Below, piece by piece: positions 24,830 to 34,713 of a DNA stretch of 64,000 bases. This DNA comes from Comamonas testosteroni. GTDB lineage: Bacteria; Pseudomonadota; Gammaproteobacteria; Burkholderiales; Burkholderiaceae_C. The stretch covers positions 124,001-188,000 of the forward strand of contig NZ_AWOR01000078.1 in the NCBI RefSeq assembly GCF_000761245.1. Reading direction: 5' to 3'. How positions within the stretch are numbered: position 1 is the stretch's first letter; each line of letters opens with the position of its first letter. The notes beneath the pieces were generated by a model. The model saw only the letters and a list, made by a program, of their open reading frames with translations. It did not search any database and had not been told where the DNA came from. Position numbers and translations under genes: made by a program.

Positions 24830-27229
24830 TTAGGCCAGTCTTTCCGGATTCGCCTGAATTTTCTGCAGTGCATCGCGCGTGGCGCGCACCGTCAGCGCTT
24901 CGGCATCATGCACCGCGAGCAAGCCGGCCTGCAGATAGGTGGCCATGCGCTGCGCCTGCAGCAGATAGCAATGTCCATCCAGCGAGGCGAACAAATGCAG
25001 ATGCTTGCGACGGCTATGCCAGACATATTGCACCTGCACACGGGCACCGTTGTGGTCCAGCGTGAACCAGCGGCCGCTTTCCAGGGACTGAGCCCACTCC
25101 AGCATGGCGGGCTCCACAGGGCTGTCCGTGTTGGCAATGACGTTCAGATCGCCCGCATCCACGCCCAGCATCAGCTCTATGCTCTCGCTGGACAGCGGCA
25201 TATCGTCGAGCTTGCCGTCCTCGCTGATGTATTTTTCCAGCTCCGCCAGGCGCTTGGCCATGGCCTCGATACGCTCGGTCGGAATGGCTGCCGTCTTGGA
25301 CATGAAGGCCTGTGCCAGCGTATCGGTCAACACCTTGATCGCGGTCGACTGTGCATCGCCCGTCACGCTCACCAGCTCCAGTCCTTCACGCAAGGTCTGC
25401 AGCAAGGTCGGCAAGCCCTGGATGACACGCGCACGCTCCTGACGCAACGGCTTGGCGCTGGCCGACCAGACCAGCTCGCTGGCCGCCTGCTTGAAGCGCA
25501 TGGCCCGCGCATCCTTGGCGCCATAGCGCACGGTGGCCATGGCCAGCACATCGGCCCAGGATTTGAAGAGAAAGTCTCGCACCTCTTCGCGCACCGGCAT
25601 ATCGGTGAGCATGTTGCGCAGCTCTATGGTGTATTGGATGGCCAGCGTCTCCTTTTGCTCCACCTGCTGAGCCACGCTGGTGATCTTGGCCGTGGACCGA
25701 TCCTGGGCAAAGTGCCTGGTGAGGAATTCCTCGAACTCGCGCAGCACCAGGGCGAAGACCTTCTGCCCGGTTTCAGGGTACTGCTCTATCACCTGAACCA
25801 CACGGCGAATCTCGGTCTCCAGCGCATTGCCGTTGATGCTGCTGGCATCAAAGCCCATGACGCAGGAGCCCATGCGGTCGATCAGCTTGCGTGCCGGGTG
25901 GCTGAGATCGCTGAAGAACTGCGGCTCGGCCAGGGCCACGCGCAAAACGGGGACCTGCAAGCGCGCGAACCACACGCGAATGGACGGCGGCAGCCGGTCT
26001 TCCGAAAGAATGCTCTGGAACATCAGCGCCACCACCTCGATGGTCGCCTTCTCGCTCTTGGTCTCCGCCTTTTGCTTCCAGTCAGCCGAGCGCTCGCGCA
26101 CCAGATTGACCAGCTGGCCGATCGCTGCCTGGCTGTAGTCCATGGCAGGCATGCCCATGGCCGAGCCGGCCCCAGCCGGATACTGGGCCTGCAGCTCGGC
26201 CGCCATCAGATGCTGCTGCTCCTGCAGCGCCTGCGCCAAAGCGGCAGACGCCGGAGGCATGGCAACGACAGGCGCGCCAGGCATCAGACCTGGAATGCCG
26301 ACCGCAGGCTGGCTGAGCACCTGGCGCAGCTGATTCATGGCATCCAGCGCGCGATGTCGCGCCCGCGCCAGCATGCCCAGGCCGGCGCTGGCGCCTGGCG
26401 GCAGGACAATTCCCGGAGCCATCCCAGGCCCGGCGCCCAGGCCGGCTGCCATGCCGGCCGACATGTACTGCATGGCAGAGTTGGTCCAACCCGCATCGGA
26501 CGCATTGCCATAGCCACTGCTGGCGCCCAGATGCATGGCACCGGTGGACGGGCCGCCCTCGGTACGTCGCACGCGCAACGGAGCATCCTGGGCCTTGCTC
26601 ACTCCCTTGGCATCCAGCAGCTTGTGCAGGATGCTGTATTCGGACTCCATCAGCGGCGCCAGCGCATTTTGCAGGGGCTCCACGGCCCTGAGCAAATGCT
26701 TGCGCTCCATGCCGCTGGCCAGCCATTGCTCGACCAGATGCAGGCAGATGGTCTCGACACGGAACATGTCCTGGGAAGCCAGCTCATGCCCCTCCAGTGC
26801 CTGGATACGCAGGCGCATGGCCTCGAAGCCGGGCTGCAGCGTCTCTCCCATGGCCAGGGCCATGCGAGAGGCAAGAATCTTGTTTTCGACGACCTCGTCG
26901 CTGAGCAGCTCGAAGGTCAGCGGAGCCGAGCCCGACGAGTTGCTCTCCGTACTACCAGAGGGCGGCTTGCGCGCAGCCTGCTGCAGCGCCTGAGCGCCTG
27001 CCTGCAACCACGCGTCCTTGTTCTGCTGAAAGCCAACCCAGGCCTCGCGCCACTCCTGCATCTCCTTGGCGGTGGAGACGGCACTGCTCTGGTTGGAGAG
27101 GAATTCATCCAGTTGCTGAGCGACCTTGGGCAGGCCCTGACAAATGCCATGGACCCAACGCAAGCGCGCCTGCCAGCCCAGCTGTTGCGGGGCCGCAGGC
27201 GCGGTGGAGGAAGACTGCGAGAGAGCCAT
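24830..27229 (-). CDS. DUF1631 family protein
   Basis: Large cytoplasmic protein of 799 residues, no signal peptide or membrane helix. The order of segments is an N-terminal helical part (QLGWQARLRWVHGICQGLPK), an Ala/Met/Gly/Pro-rich low-complexity region around residues 230-330, and a conserved helical core (VALMFQSILSEDRLPPSIRV, WFARLQVPVLRVALAEPQFF, HPARKLIDRMGSC). The small C-terminal domain contains GRWFTLDHNGARVQVQYVWH, reminiscent of PilZ-like barrels. This matches DUF1631 as I recall it. Function is not established. The start at 27229 (MALSQSSSTAP) is more natural than the in-frame codon at 27274. It is convergent with dprA; a small AAGCACCT/AGGTGCTT hairpin lies at 24814-24830. Confidence 0.8.
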   Translation of the reverse strand: MALSQSSSTAPAAPQQLGWQARLRWVHGICQGLPKVAQQLDEFLSNQSSAVSTAKEMQEWREAWVGFQQNKDAWLQAGAQALQQAARKPPSGSTESNSSGSAPLTFELLSDEVVENKILASRMALAMGETLQPGFEAMRLRIQALEGHELASQDMFRVETICLHLVEQWLASGMERKHLLRAVEPLQNALAPLMESEYSILHKLLDAKGVSKAQDAPLRVRRTEGGPSTGAMHLGASSGYGNASDAGWTNSAMQYMSAGMAAGLGAGPGMAPGIVLPPGASAGLGMLARARHRALDAMNQLRQVLSQPAVGIPGLMPGAPVVAMPPASAALAQALQEQQHLMAAELQAQYPAGAGSAMGMPAMDYSQAAIGQLVNLVRERSADWKQKAETKSEKATIEVVALMFQSILSEDRLPPSIRVWFARLQVPVLRVALAEPQFFSDLSHPARKLIDRMGSCVMGFDASSINGNALETEIRRVVQVIEQYPETGQKVFALVLREFEEFLTRHFAQDRSTAKITSVAQQVEQKETLAIQYTIELRNMLTDMPVREEVRDFLFKSWADVLAMATVRYGAKDARAMRFKQAASELVWSASAKPLRQERARVIQGLPTLLQTLREGLELVSVTGDAQSTAIKVLTDTLAQAFMSKTAAIPTERIEAMAKRLAELEKYISEDGKLDDMPLSSESIELMLGVDAGDLNVIANTDSPVEPAMLEWAQSLESGRWFTLDHNGARVQVQYVWHSRRKHLHLFASLDGHCYLLQAQRMATYLQAGLLAVHDAEALTVRATRDALQKIQANPERLA

Positions 27230-27285
27230 TCCGTAAGTGTAATGGCGGCAGAAGCAGTTATGCACCCGCCGCAATGGTCAAAGCT

Positions 27286-28242
27286 TCAGACCACGGCTCC
27301 CGAGTTGGGATCGTTGGGATCTTGCGACCCGGACTTGGTTGGAGCCTTGACCAGATCTTCGCGCTTGACGCCCAGCCACATGGCAATGGCAGCCGCCACG
27401 AACACCGAAGAGTAGATACCGAACAAGATACCGATCGTCAGCGCCAGCGCAAAGTAATGCAGGCTGGGGCCGCCAAAGAAGAACATGGACAGCACCATGG
27501 CTTCGGTCGAGGCGTGAGTGATGATGGTCCGGCTCATGGTCGACGTGATGGCGTGGTCGATCACCTCGTGGGTGCTGAGCTTGCGGAACTTGCGGAAGGC
27601 CTCTCGGATACGGTCGAAGATCACCACGGACTCATTGACCGAGTAGCCCAGCACGGCCAGCACGCCTGCCAGCACGGAGAGCGAGAACTCCCACTGGAAG
27701 AAGGCAAAGAAGCCCAGGATGATGATCACGTCGTGCAAGTTGGCAATGATGGCCGCCACACCGAACTTCCACTCGAAGCGGAAGGCCAGATAGATGATGA
27801 TGCCCAGCACCACCATGCCCAGCGCCATCAGGCCGTTGTGCATCAGCTCATCGCCCACCTGCGGGCCGACAAACTCGGTGCGGCGCAGCGTGACCTCGGC
27901 ATCCTCGGCCTTCAGCGCCGTGATCACCCGCTCACTTTGTTGAGCAGTCGTCACACCCTTTTGCACGGGCAGACGAATCATCACATCCTTGGATGTACCG
28001 AAATTCTGCACGATCACATCGGCATAGCCGAGCTTGGAAACGGTTTCACGCACCTTGCCGATGTCGGCAGGCTGGGTGTAGGCCACTTCCATGACCGTAC
28101 CGCCCGTGAACTCCACGGACAGATGCAGGCCGCGCGAGAACAGGAAAAAAACGGCCAGCGCAAAGGTGATGAAGGAAATCGCGTTGAAGACCAACGCGTA
28201 CTTCATGAACGGAATGTCTTTTTTGATGCGGAAGAACTCCAT
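27286..28242 (-). CDS. secF: Protein translocase subunit SecF
   Basis: RND-type membrane protein of 318 residues that with SecD uses the proton gradient to help pull proteins through SecYEG. The first membrane helix (ALVFNAISFITFALAVFFLF) is followed by the periplasmic loop starting GLHLSVEFTGGTVMEV, the family signature. Five further helices follow, with YSVNESVVIFDRIREAFRK and a C-terminal SVFVAAAIAMWLGV. Eleven bases separate it from secD. Confidence 0.97.
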   Translation of the reverse strand: MEFFRIKKDIPFMKYALVFNAISFITFALAVFFLFSRGLHLSVEFTGGTVMEVAYTQPADIGKVRETVSKLGYADVIVQNFGTSKDVMIRLPVQKGVTTAQQSERVITALKAEDAEVTLRRTEFVGPQVGDELMHNGLMALGMVVLGIIIYLAFRFEWKFGVAAIIANLHDVIIILGFFAFFQWEFSLSVLAGVLAVLGYSVNESVVIFDRIREAFRKFRKLSTHEVIDHAITSTMSRTIITHASTEAMVLSMFFFGGPSLHYFALALTIGILFGIYSSVFVAAAIAMWLGVKREDLVKAPTKSGSQDPNDPNSGAVV

Positions 28243-28253
28243 GATCTTCCTCC

Positions 28254-30152
28254 TTAGTTGTTGCCGCCGCGACCGGCCACGGAACGGTGACCCTCACCTT
28301 CAGGCTTCCAGACCTGGCCGATGGCGAGGCTCTTGAGCTTCTTGCGACCGCCGTACCAGAGATTGACCAGACCACGCGAGAAGAACACCGCCGAGAACAT
28401 GCTGGTCAGAATGCCGATGCAGTGCACCACGGCAAAGCCGCGCACCACACCAGAGCCAAAGGCCAGCAGTGCCAGGCCCACAATCAGGGTGGTCACGTTC
28501 GAGTCCAGAATGGTGTGCCAGGCATGTTCGTAGCCGGCATGAATCGCCGCCTGGGGCGAGGCACCGGCACGCAGCTCTTCGCGAATGCGCTCGTTGATCA
28601 GCACGTTCGAGTCGATGGCCACACCCAGCGCCAGCGCCATGGCGGCAATGCCGGGCAGGGTCAGCGTGGCCTGCAGCATGGACAAAATGGCCAGCAGCAG
28701 CAATACGTTGATGCCCAGAGAGATCGTGGAGATCACGCCGAACAGCATGTAATAGACACACATGAAGGCAGCCACAGCCACCATGCCCCAGACCACGGAG
28801 TGGATACCTCGGTCGATGTTGTCGGCGCCAAGGCTTGGGCCGATGGTGTATTCCTCGATGATCTCCATGGGCGCGGCCAGCGAACCGGCGCGCAGCAGCA
28901 GCGAGGTGTCGTTGGCTTCAGCCGTGGTCATGCGACCTGAGATCTGCACGCGGCCGCCGCCGATTTCGCCACGGATCACGGGAGCCGTCACCACTTCGCC
29001 CTTGCCCTTTTCGAACAAGATGATGGCCATGCGCTTGCCCACGTTCTCGCGCGTCACATCCTTGAAGATGCGCGCGCCCTTGGCGTCCAGCGTCAGGTTG
29101 ACGGTGGGCTCCTGGGTCTGGCTGTCAAAACCGGGCTGGGCATCCGTCAGGTTCTCGCCGGTCAGCGTCACCTGCTTTTGCACGATGATGCTCTGGCCGT
29201 TGCGGTCCAGGTATTTCTCGGAGCCAAAAGGCACGGGGCCGGAGCCCATCTCGGCAGCACGCGCTTCGGCGGACTCATCCACCATGCGCACTTCCAGCGT
29301 GGCGGTACGGCCCAGAATGTCCTTGGCCTTGGCCGTGTCCTGCACGCCGGGCAGCTGCACCACGATGCGGTCCAGGCCCTGCTGCTGGATCACAGGCTCG
29401 GCCACGCCGAGTTCGTTGATACGGTTATGCAGCGTGACGATGTTCTGCTTGAGCGCCTGCTCCTGCACCTTGCGCAGGGCCTCGGGCTTGATCGAGGCCA
29501 CCAGCTTGAAGCCAGTGCCATCGGGCGAGGAAGTGGCCGCCAGATCGGGGAACTGGTCCGCAATCAGATTGCGCGCCGCCGTCAGCGTGGCTTCGTCGCG
29601 CACGCGGATGGTGACGTTGTTGCCGTCGCGGCTGACACCGCCGTGACGGATGTTCTTGTCGCGCATCGAAGAGCGCAGATCGCCCGCATAGCTCTCGGCC
29701 TTCTTGGTCAGGGCCGCTGCCATGTCCACCTGCAGCATGAAGTGCACGCCGCCGCGCAGGTCCAGGCCCAGATACATGGGCTTGGCGCCGATGGCCGTCA
29801 GCCAGTCGGGCGAGCGCGACACCAGGTTCAGCGCCACGATGTAGGAGGGGTCGGCGGGGTCGGCAACCAGAGCCTTCTGGATGACGTCCTTGGCCTTGAG
29901 CTGCTCATCAGGCGTATCGAAGCGGGCGCGCACCGAAGTGCCTTCCAGCGACATTGAGGTGGCTTTGACGCTGGCCGCGCTCAAGGCAGATTCCACCTTT
30001 TGCAGCACCGCGTTGTCCACCTTGACGGTGGACTTGGCCGAGGACACCTGCACGGCAGGCGCTTCACCAAAGAAATTGGGCAGGGTGTAGAGCACCCCCA
30101 CCAGCAGCGCGATCACGATGATCGCGTACTTCCAGACCGGGTATCGGTTCAT
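28254..30152 (-). CDS. secD: Protein translocase subunit SecD
   Basis: RND-type membrane protein of 632 residues. N-terminal helix KYAIIVIALLVGVLYTLPNF; periplasmic region with MYLGLDLRGGVHFMLQVDM and a long P1 domain; six-helix channel domain with SVVWGMVAVAAFMCVYYMLF and the conserved ALGVAIDSNVLINERIREEL. The start at 30152 (MNRYPVWKYA) is the family form; an in-frame codon at 30197 adds 15 residues. Middle gene of yajC-secD-secF. Confidence 0.97.
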   Translation of the reverse strand: MNRYPVWKYAIIVIALLVGVLYTLPNFFGEAPAVQVSSAKSTVKVDNAVLQKVESALSAASVKATSMSLEGTSVRARFDTPDEQLKAKDVIQKALVADPADPSYIVALNLVSRSPDWLTAIGAKPMYLGLDLRGGVHFMLQVDMAAALTKKAESYAGDLRSSMRDKNIRHGGVSRDGNNVTIRVRDEATLTAARNLIADQFPDLAATSSPDGTGFKLVASIKPEALRKVQEQALKQNIVTLHNRINELGVAEPVIQQQGLDRIVVQLPGVQDTAKAKDILGRTATLEVRMVDESAEARAAEMGSGPVPFGSEKYLDRNGQSIIVQKQVTLTGENLTDAQPGFDSQTQEPTVNLTLDAKGARIFKDVTRENVGKRMAIILFEKGKGEVVTAPVIRGEIGGGRVQISGRMTTAEANDTSLLLRAGSLAAPMEIIEEYTIGPSLGADNIDRGIHSVVWGMVAVAAFMCVYYMLFGVISTISLGINVLLLLAILSMLQATLTLPGIAAMALALGVAIDSNVLINERIREELRAGASPQAAIHAGYEHAWHTILDSNVTTLIVGLALLAFGSGVVRGFAVVHCIGILTSMFSAVFFSRGLVNLWYGGRKKLKSLAIGQVWKPEGEGHRSVAGRGGNN

Positions 30153-30240
30153 GATCGCGCTCTTTGTTTTACAGCAACGCACAACGGGTACGCGCACTCT
30201 GGTCGAGCGCCGTACCCCTCAAAATCCACAGCAGACAGGC

Positions 30241-30573
30241 TTACTTGGCCGTGCCCTTGGGCAGCACTTGCACCACAGCGGAGCGCTGGATCTGGACTTC
30301 CACGCCGGAGGCCACTTCGATGTAGATGAATTGCTCGGCCATACGGGTCACGGTGCCGATGATGCCGCCGGCGGTAGCCACTTCATCACCCTTGGCCAGC
30401 GCGTCGATCATGGAGCGGTGTTCCTTCTGACGCTTCATCTGGGGACGAATCATCACGAAGTACAGCACCACGAACATCAGCACCAGAGGCAGCATGCCGG
30501 TGAGCGAACCCATGAAGCCGCCTTCAGCAGCGGCGGCAGGAGCGGTCTGGGCGAAAGCAGAAGAAATGAACAC
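30241..30573 (-). CDS. yajC: Sec translocon accessory subunit YajC
   Basis: Protein of 110 residues with one N-terminal membrane helix (MLPLVLMFVVLYFVMIRPQM), the family signature RPQMKRQKEHRSMIDALAKG and EVATAGGIIGTVTRM. It starts at a GTG (30573) with GGAG eight bases upstream. The GGAG sits in the stem of a small hairpin (minus-strand ACTC-TTTCG-GAGT then five T), so folding could limit initiation. First gene of yajC-secD-secF. Confidence 0.95.
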   Translation of the reverse strand: MFISSAFAQTAPAAAAEGGFMGSLTGMLPLVLMFVVLYFVMIRPQMKRQKEHRSMIDALAKGDEVATAGGIIGTVTRMAEQFIYIEVASGVEVQIQRSAVVQVLPKGTAK

Positions 30574-30891
30574 GAAAAAGACTCCGAAAGAGTGAATTTG
30601 TCAGGAATAGGTCCCGGCAGGCGCGCACTTGCGCGATCTCGCCAGGTCAGCGGGACATTGTATTCGGCTGGCTTGTGCCCAAGATTGGCATGGGCAGCCG
30701 CGCAGCACAGGCATTCCCTGATGTGATGCGGACCTCCCTTCCCACATCAACAACACCTGCAAAAAGCATAGCTATCAGCGCATTTCCTGTATGGTTTTCT
30801 GACTGTTTTATATTTAAATGTCAGTCAATACAAGTGCTGGAAGCTATCAATTAGATAGTACCTCCAGCGTCACGCCTCTGGCCATGAATAC
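30574..30891. other. Gene-free stretch between yajC and the indolepyruvate oxidoreductase gene
   Basis: About 320 bases without a supported gene. The part next to yajC should hold its promoter, which I cannot place. Bases about 30760-30865 contain two AGCTATCA copies (30770-30777 and 30842-30849) around an AT-rich core (TTTTATATTTAAATGT), resembling the flanks of other intergenic elements in the window. No tRNA or conserved RNA was recognised. Confidence 0.5.
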
Positions 30892-30914
30892 AAAGGCCGG
30901 GTTACCCCGGCCTT
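30892..30914 (-). terminator. Terminator of the indolepyruvate oxidoreductase gene
   Basis: AAGGCCGGG-TTACC-CCGGCCTT stem (minus-strand tail TTTG), 22 bases after the stop codon. The T-run is short, so efficiency is uncertain. Confidence 0.6.
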
Positions 30915-30936
30915 GTTGTGATGCACCTCGGCGCAA

Positions 30937-33900
30937 TTAGTTCACTGCCATCAGCTTGAGCGCTGGCGCAGCGGGTGCAGCCGAGCCATTCCAGCGAGCC
31001 ATCAACGACTGCCACTTGATGCGCGCGGCCGCCAGATGGTGCTCCTTCACATGGCCGTAGCCTCGAATGTCTTCGGGGATGGAGGCGATCTCCACGGCCA
31101 GCGCCAGCTTTTCGGCCGTCAGGCCCGTCAGCACGGTGTCGATGCACTGGCGGTATTCGACGATCAGGGCGCGCTCGGTGCGGCGTTCCTCGGTGCGGCC
31201 GAAGGGATCGAGCGCCGTGCCGCGCAGTCCCTTCATGCCGGCCAGCCAGCCCATGGCCTTGCGCATCCAGGGGCCATAGGACTTTTTGAGCAGATGACCC
31301 TGCTCGTCCTTCTTGGCAAAACCGGGGGGCGCCAGGTGATGCACGAGCTTGTAGTCGCCCTCGAACATGTCGCTGATCTTCTGGGTGAACGCCGCATCGG
31401 TGTGCAGACGCGCCACCTCGTACTCGTCCTTGTACGCCATCAGCTTGAACAGATAGCGCGCCACGGCCTGGGACAGGCGCGTGCCCTGGGCCAGCGACTC
31501 TTCCGCCGCGTGCACCTTGGCCACGAAGTCGCGGTACTGCTGGGCATAGGCCGCGTTCTGGTAGGCCGTGAGGAACTCCACACGCTTGTCCAGCATTTCC
31601 GCTAGCGACGGCTTCTTGACGAACTGGATCACCTGCGATGCCTGATACAGAGCGCGCACTGCCTCCAGATCGTGGGCGCAGCGGCGGCCCCATTCAAAGG
31701 CCTCCTGGTTGCGCGCCACCTGCACGCCGTTGAGCTCCATGGCGCGCATCAGCGAGGCATGGCTCAGCGGCACCTTGCCCTTTTGCCAGGCGTAGCCCAG
31801 CATCATGGGGTTGGCGTAGATGCTGTCGCCCAGCAAGGCCGTGGAAGCCTTCTCGGCGTCGAAGCTTCCCAGGGCGCCATGACCCACGGCCTCGGCCAGC
31901 GCCGTGGCGCAGCGTGCGGCAGGCGACTGCCAGTCGGGGTTGCCCACAAAGCTGGCCGTGGGCGCGGCGTGGCTGTTGAGCGCCACATAGGTGCGCCCCG
32001 GCTGCATCACCGACAAGGTGGTGGGCGTGGCCGCCACGATGGGGTCGCAGCCGATGACCAGATCGGCCTTGGCCATGTCCACCTTGGTGGTGTAGATGGC
32101 ATCGGCGCGGTTGGCGATCTGGATATGGCTCCAGGTGGAGCCGCCTTTTTGCGCCAGACCGGCCGCATCCTGGGTGACCACGCCCTTGCCCTCCAGGTGC
32201 GCGGCCATGCCCAGCAGTGAGCCGATGGTGATCACGCCCGTGCCGCCGACACCGGCCACCACGATGCCCCAGGCCTGCTCGGCCACGGGCAGGACGGGCT
32301 CGGGAATAATGGGCAGGGCTTCCAGGCTGCCCTTCTTGTCCTGCTTGGGCTTCTTGAGCTGACCGCCCTCGACGGTGACGAAGCTGGGGCAAAAGCCCTT
32401 GACGCAGGAATAGTCCTTGTTGCAGCTGTTCTGGTTGATGCGGCGCTTGCGGCCGAACTCGGTCTCCACGGGCTCCACCGACAGGCAGTTGGACTGCACC
32501 GAGCAGTCGCCGCAGCCCTCGCAGACCAGCTCGTTGATGACCACGGTCTTGTCGGGCGTGGAAAGCAGGCCGCGTTTGCGGCGGCGGCGCTTTTCGGTGG
32601 CGCAGGTCTGGTCGTAGATGATGGCCGTGCAGCCCTTGAGCTCGCGAAACTGGCGCTGGATCGCGTCCAGCTCGTCGCGATGGTGCACGGTCACGCCCTC
32701 GCCCAGCTTCACGCCATCGTATTTCTCGGGCTCGTCGGTGACGATGACCAGTTTCTGCACGCCCTCGGAGAGCAGGCTGTTCATGATCTGCAGCACCGAA
32801 TGGCCTTCGGGCCGCTCGCCCACGCGCTGGCCGCCCGTCATGGCCACGGCGTCGTTGTAGAGCACCTTGTAGGTGATGTTGGTGCCGGCCGCGATGCTCT
32901 GGCGAATGGCCAGCAGCCCGCTGTGGAAATAGGTGCCGTCGCCCAGATTGGCGAAGACATGGGCCTCTGTGGTGAAAGGCGCCTGGCCCACCCAGGTCAC
33001 GCCCTCGCCGCCCATTTGCGTGAAGGTGCTGGTGCGGCGGTCGGGCATCCAGGTGGTCATGTAGTGGCAGCCGATGCCGGCCACGGCGCGCGAGCCTTCG
33101 GGCACGCGCGTCGAGGTGTTGTGCGGGCAGCCGCTGCAGAACCAGGGTGTGCGATCGCCCGTGGAGACCTCCTTGGCCGCCTTGATCGCCGCTTCGCGGG
33201 CGTCGAGCACGGCCAGACGCTGCTGCATGCGCGTTTGCACATGTTCGGGCACGCCCAGCTTCTTCAGGCGCTGGGCAATGGCGCGCGCAATGATGGCGGG
33301 GGTCAGATCGGCCGTGGGGCGCAGCAGCCAGTCGGTGCTGGGATTGGGCAGCGACCATTCGCCGCCATGCTCGTCGCTGAACTTGCCCACCACATTGGGG
33401 CGCACGTCGTCGCGCCAGTTGTAGAGCTCTTCCTTGATCTGGTATTCGATGACCTGGCGCTTTTCCTCGACCACCAGAATCTCCTGCAGGCCGCGCGCGA
33501 AATCGCGCGTGATGGTGGCCTCCAGCGGCCAGACCACATTCACCTTGTGCAGCCTGATGCCCAACTGGTGGCAGGTGTCCTCGTCCAGCCCCAGATCGGC
33601 CATGGCCTGGCGCGTGTCGTTATAGGCCTTGCCGCTGGCGATGATGCCGAAGCGGTCGCTCGGCCCTTCGATCACGTTGTGGTTGAGCTTGTTGGCGCGC
33701 ACATAGGCCAGGGCCGCATACCACTTGTAGTTCATCAGCCGCGCTTCCTGCTCCAGCGGCGGATCGGGCCAGCGGATATGCAGGCCGCCGTCCGGCATCT
33801 GAAAGTCTTCGGGCAGGATGATGTTGACGCGATCCGGGTCCACCAGCACCGAGGAGGAGGACTCCACCACCTCCTGGATCGTCTTCATGCCCGACCACAG

Positions 33901-34515
33901 GCCCGAGAAACGGCTCATGGCAAAGGCATGCAGGCCCATGTCCAGGATGTCCTGCACATTGCTGGGAAAGAACACCGGCGTGCCGCAGGCCTTGAAGATG
34001 TGGTCGCTCTGGTGCGCGGCCGTGGAGGATTTGCTGATGTGGTCGTCGCCTGCGATCGCAATCACGCCGCCATGCTTGGCCGTGCCCGCCATATTGGCAT
34101 GCTTGAACACGTCGGAGCAGCGGTCCACGCCCGGACCCTTGCCATACCAGATGCCGAAGACACCGTCGAACTTCTTGGTTTCGGGATAGAGATCGAGCTG
34201 CTGCGTGCCCCAGACGGCCGTGGCGCCCAGCTCTTCGTTCACGCCGGGCTGAAAGACGATGTGATTCGCCTCCATATGCTTTTTGGCGGCCCACAGCGAC
34301 TGGTCGTAGGTGCCCAGGGGCGAGCCGCGATAGCCGCTGATGAAGCCCGCGGTATTGAGCCCGGCCTGCGCATCGCGCAGCCGCTGCAGCATGGGCAGGC
34401 GGACCAGGGCCTGCACGCCGCTCATAAAGGCGCGGCCGCGGGCCAGGGAATATTTGTCGTCCAGAGTCACAGACTCCAGGGCACGACGGACTTCATCGGG
34501 CAAAGGGGCATTCAT
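30937..34515 (-). CDS. Single-chain indolepyruvate ferredoxin oxidoreductase
   Basis: Enzyme of 1192 residues that decarboxylates aryl- or branched-chain 2-oxoacids to acyl-CoA; archaeal versions are split into IorA and IorB, here fused. The N-terminal pyrimidine-binding part is SGYRGSPLGTYDQSLWAAKK. The TPP-binding domain contains HVFANLGDGTYFHSGLLAIR. An iron-sulfur region has CEGCGDCSVQSNC and CNKDYSCVKGFCPSF. The gamma-type domain (GVGGTGVITIGSLLGMAAHL) and a helical C-terminus follow. The start at 34515 (MNAPLPDEVRRAL) is preferred over the in-frame codon at 34602. It is divergent from an Lrp/AsnC regulator, likely its controller. Substrate is inferred. Confidence 0.92.
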   Translation of the reverse strand: MNAPLPDEVRRALESVTLDDKYSLARGRAFMSGVQALVRLPMLQRLRDAQAGLNTAGFISGYRGSPLGTYDQSLWAAKKHMEANHIVFQPGVNEELGATAVWGTQQLDLYPETKKFDGVFGIWYGKGPGVDRCSDVFKHANMAGTAKHGGVIAIAGDDHISKSSTAAHQSDHIFKACGTPVFFPSNVQDILDMGLHAFAMSRFSGLWSGMKTIQEVVESSSSVLVDPDRVNIILPEDFQMPDGGLHIRWPDPPLEQEARLMNYKWYAALAYVRANKLNHNVIEGPSDRFGIIASGKAYNDTRQAMADLGLDEDTCHQLGIRLHKVNVVWPLEATITRDFARGLQEILVVEEKRQVIEYQIKEELYNWRDDVRPNVVGKFSDEHGGEWSLPNPSTDWLLRPTADLTPAIIARAIAQRLKKLGVPEHVQTRMQQRLAVLDAREAAIKAAKEVSTGDRTPWFCSGCPHNTSTRVPEGSRAVAGIGCHYMTTWMPDRRTSTFTQMGGEGVTWVGQAPFTTEAHVFANLGDGTYFHSGLLAIRQSIAAGTNITYKVLYNDAVAMTGGQRVGERPEGHSVLQIMNSLLSEGVQKLVIVTDEPEKYDGVKLGEGVTVHHRDELDAIQRQFRELKGCTAIIYDQTCATEKRRRRKRGLLSTPDKTVVINELVCEGCGDCSVQSNCLSVEPVETEFGRKRRINQNSCNKDYSCVKGFCPSFVTVEGGQLKKPKQDKKGSLEALPIIPEPVLPVAEQAWGIVVAGVGGTGVITIGSLLGMAAHLEGKGVVTQDAAGLAQKGGSTWSHIQIANRADAIYTTKVDMAKADLVIGCDPIVAATPTTLSVMQPGRTYVALNSHAAPTASFVGNPDWQSPAARCATALAEAVGHGALGSFDAEKASTALLGDSIYANPMMLGYAWQKGKVPLSHASLMRAMELNGVQVARNQEAFEWGRRCAHDLEAVRALYQASQVIQFVKKPSLAEMLDKRVEFLTAYQNAAYAQQYRDFVAKVHAAEESLAQGTRLSQAVARYLFKLMAYKDEYEVARLHTDAAFTQKISDMFEGDYKLVHHLAPPGFAKKDEQGHLLKKSYGPWMRKAMGWLAGMKGLRGTALDPFGRTEERRTERALIVEYRQCIDTVLTGLTAEKLALAVEIASIPEDIRGYGHVKEHHLAAARIKWQSLMARWNGSAAPAAPALKLMAVN

Positions 34516-34713
34516 GGCTTGTCTCCATGTGGGTGACCACCCGTGGCAGCTGTTGGCTACCAGAGCAGCATATTGCTTTGGGCATTCCTGCGCCAGAGGC
34601 ATGGAACGCGAGTTGTTTGAGCAAAGTTTACGGAAAACACCCCGAATAGAGCTTTCTTTTTATTGCCGGGATTAACCTAGTTTTTGAAAGAATCTTGCTG
34701 TAAATTGCGAACC

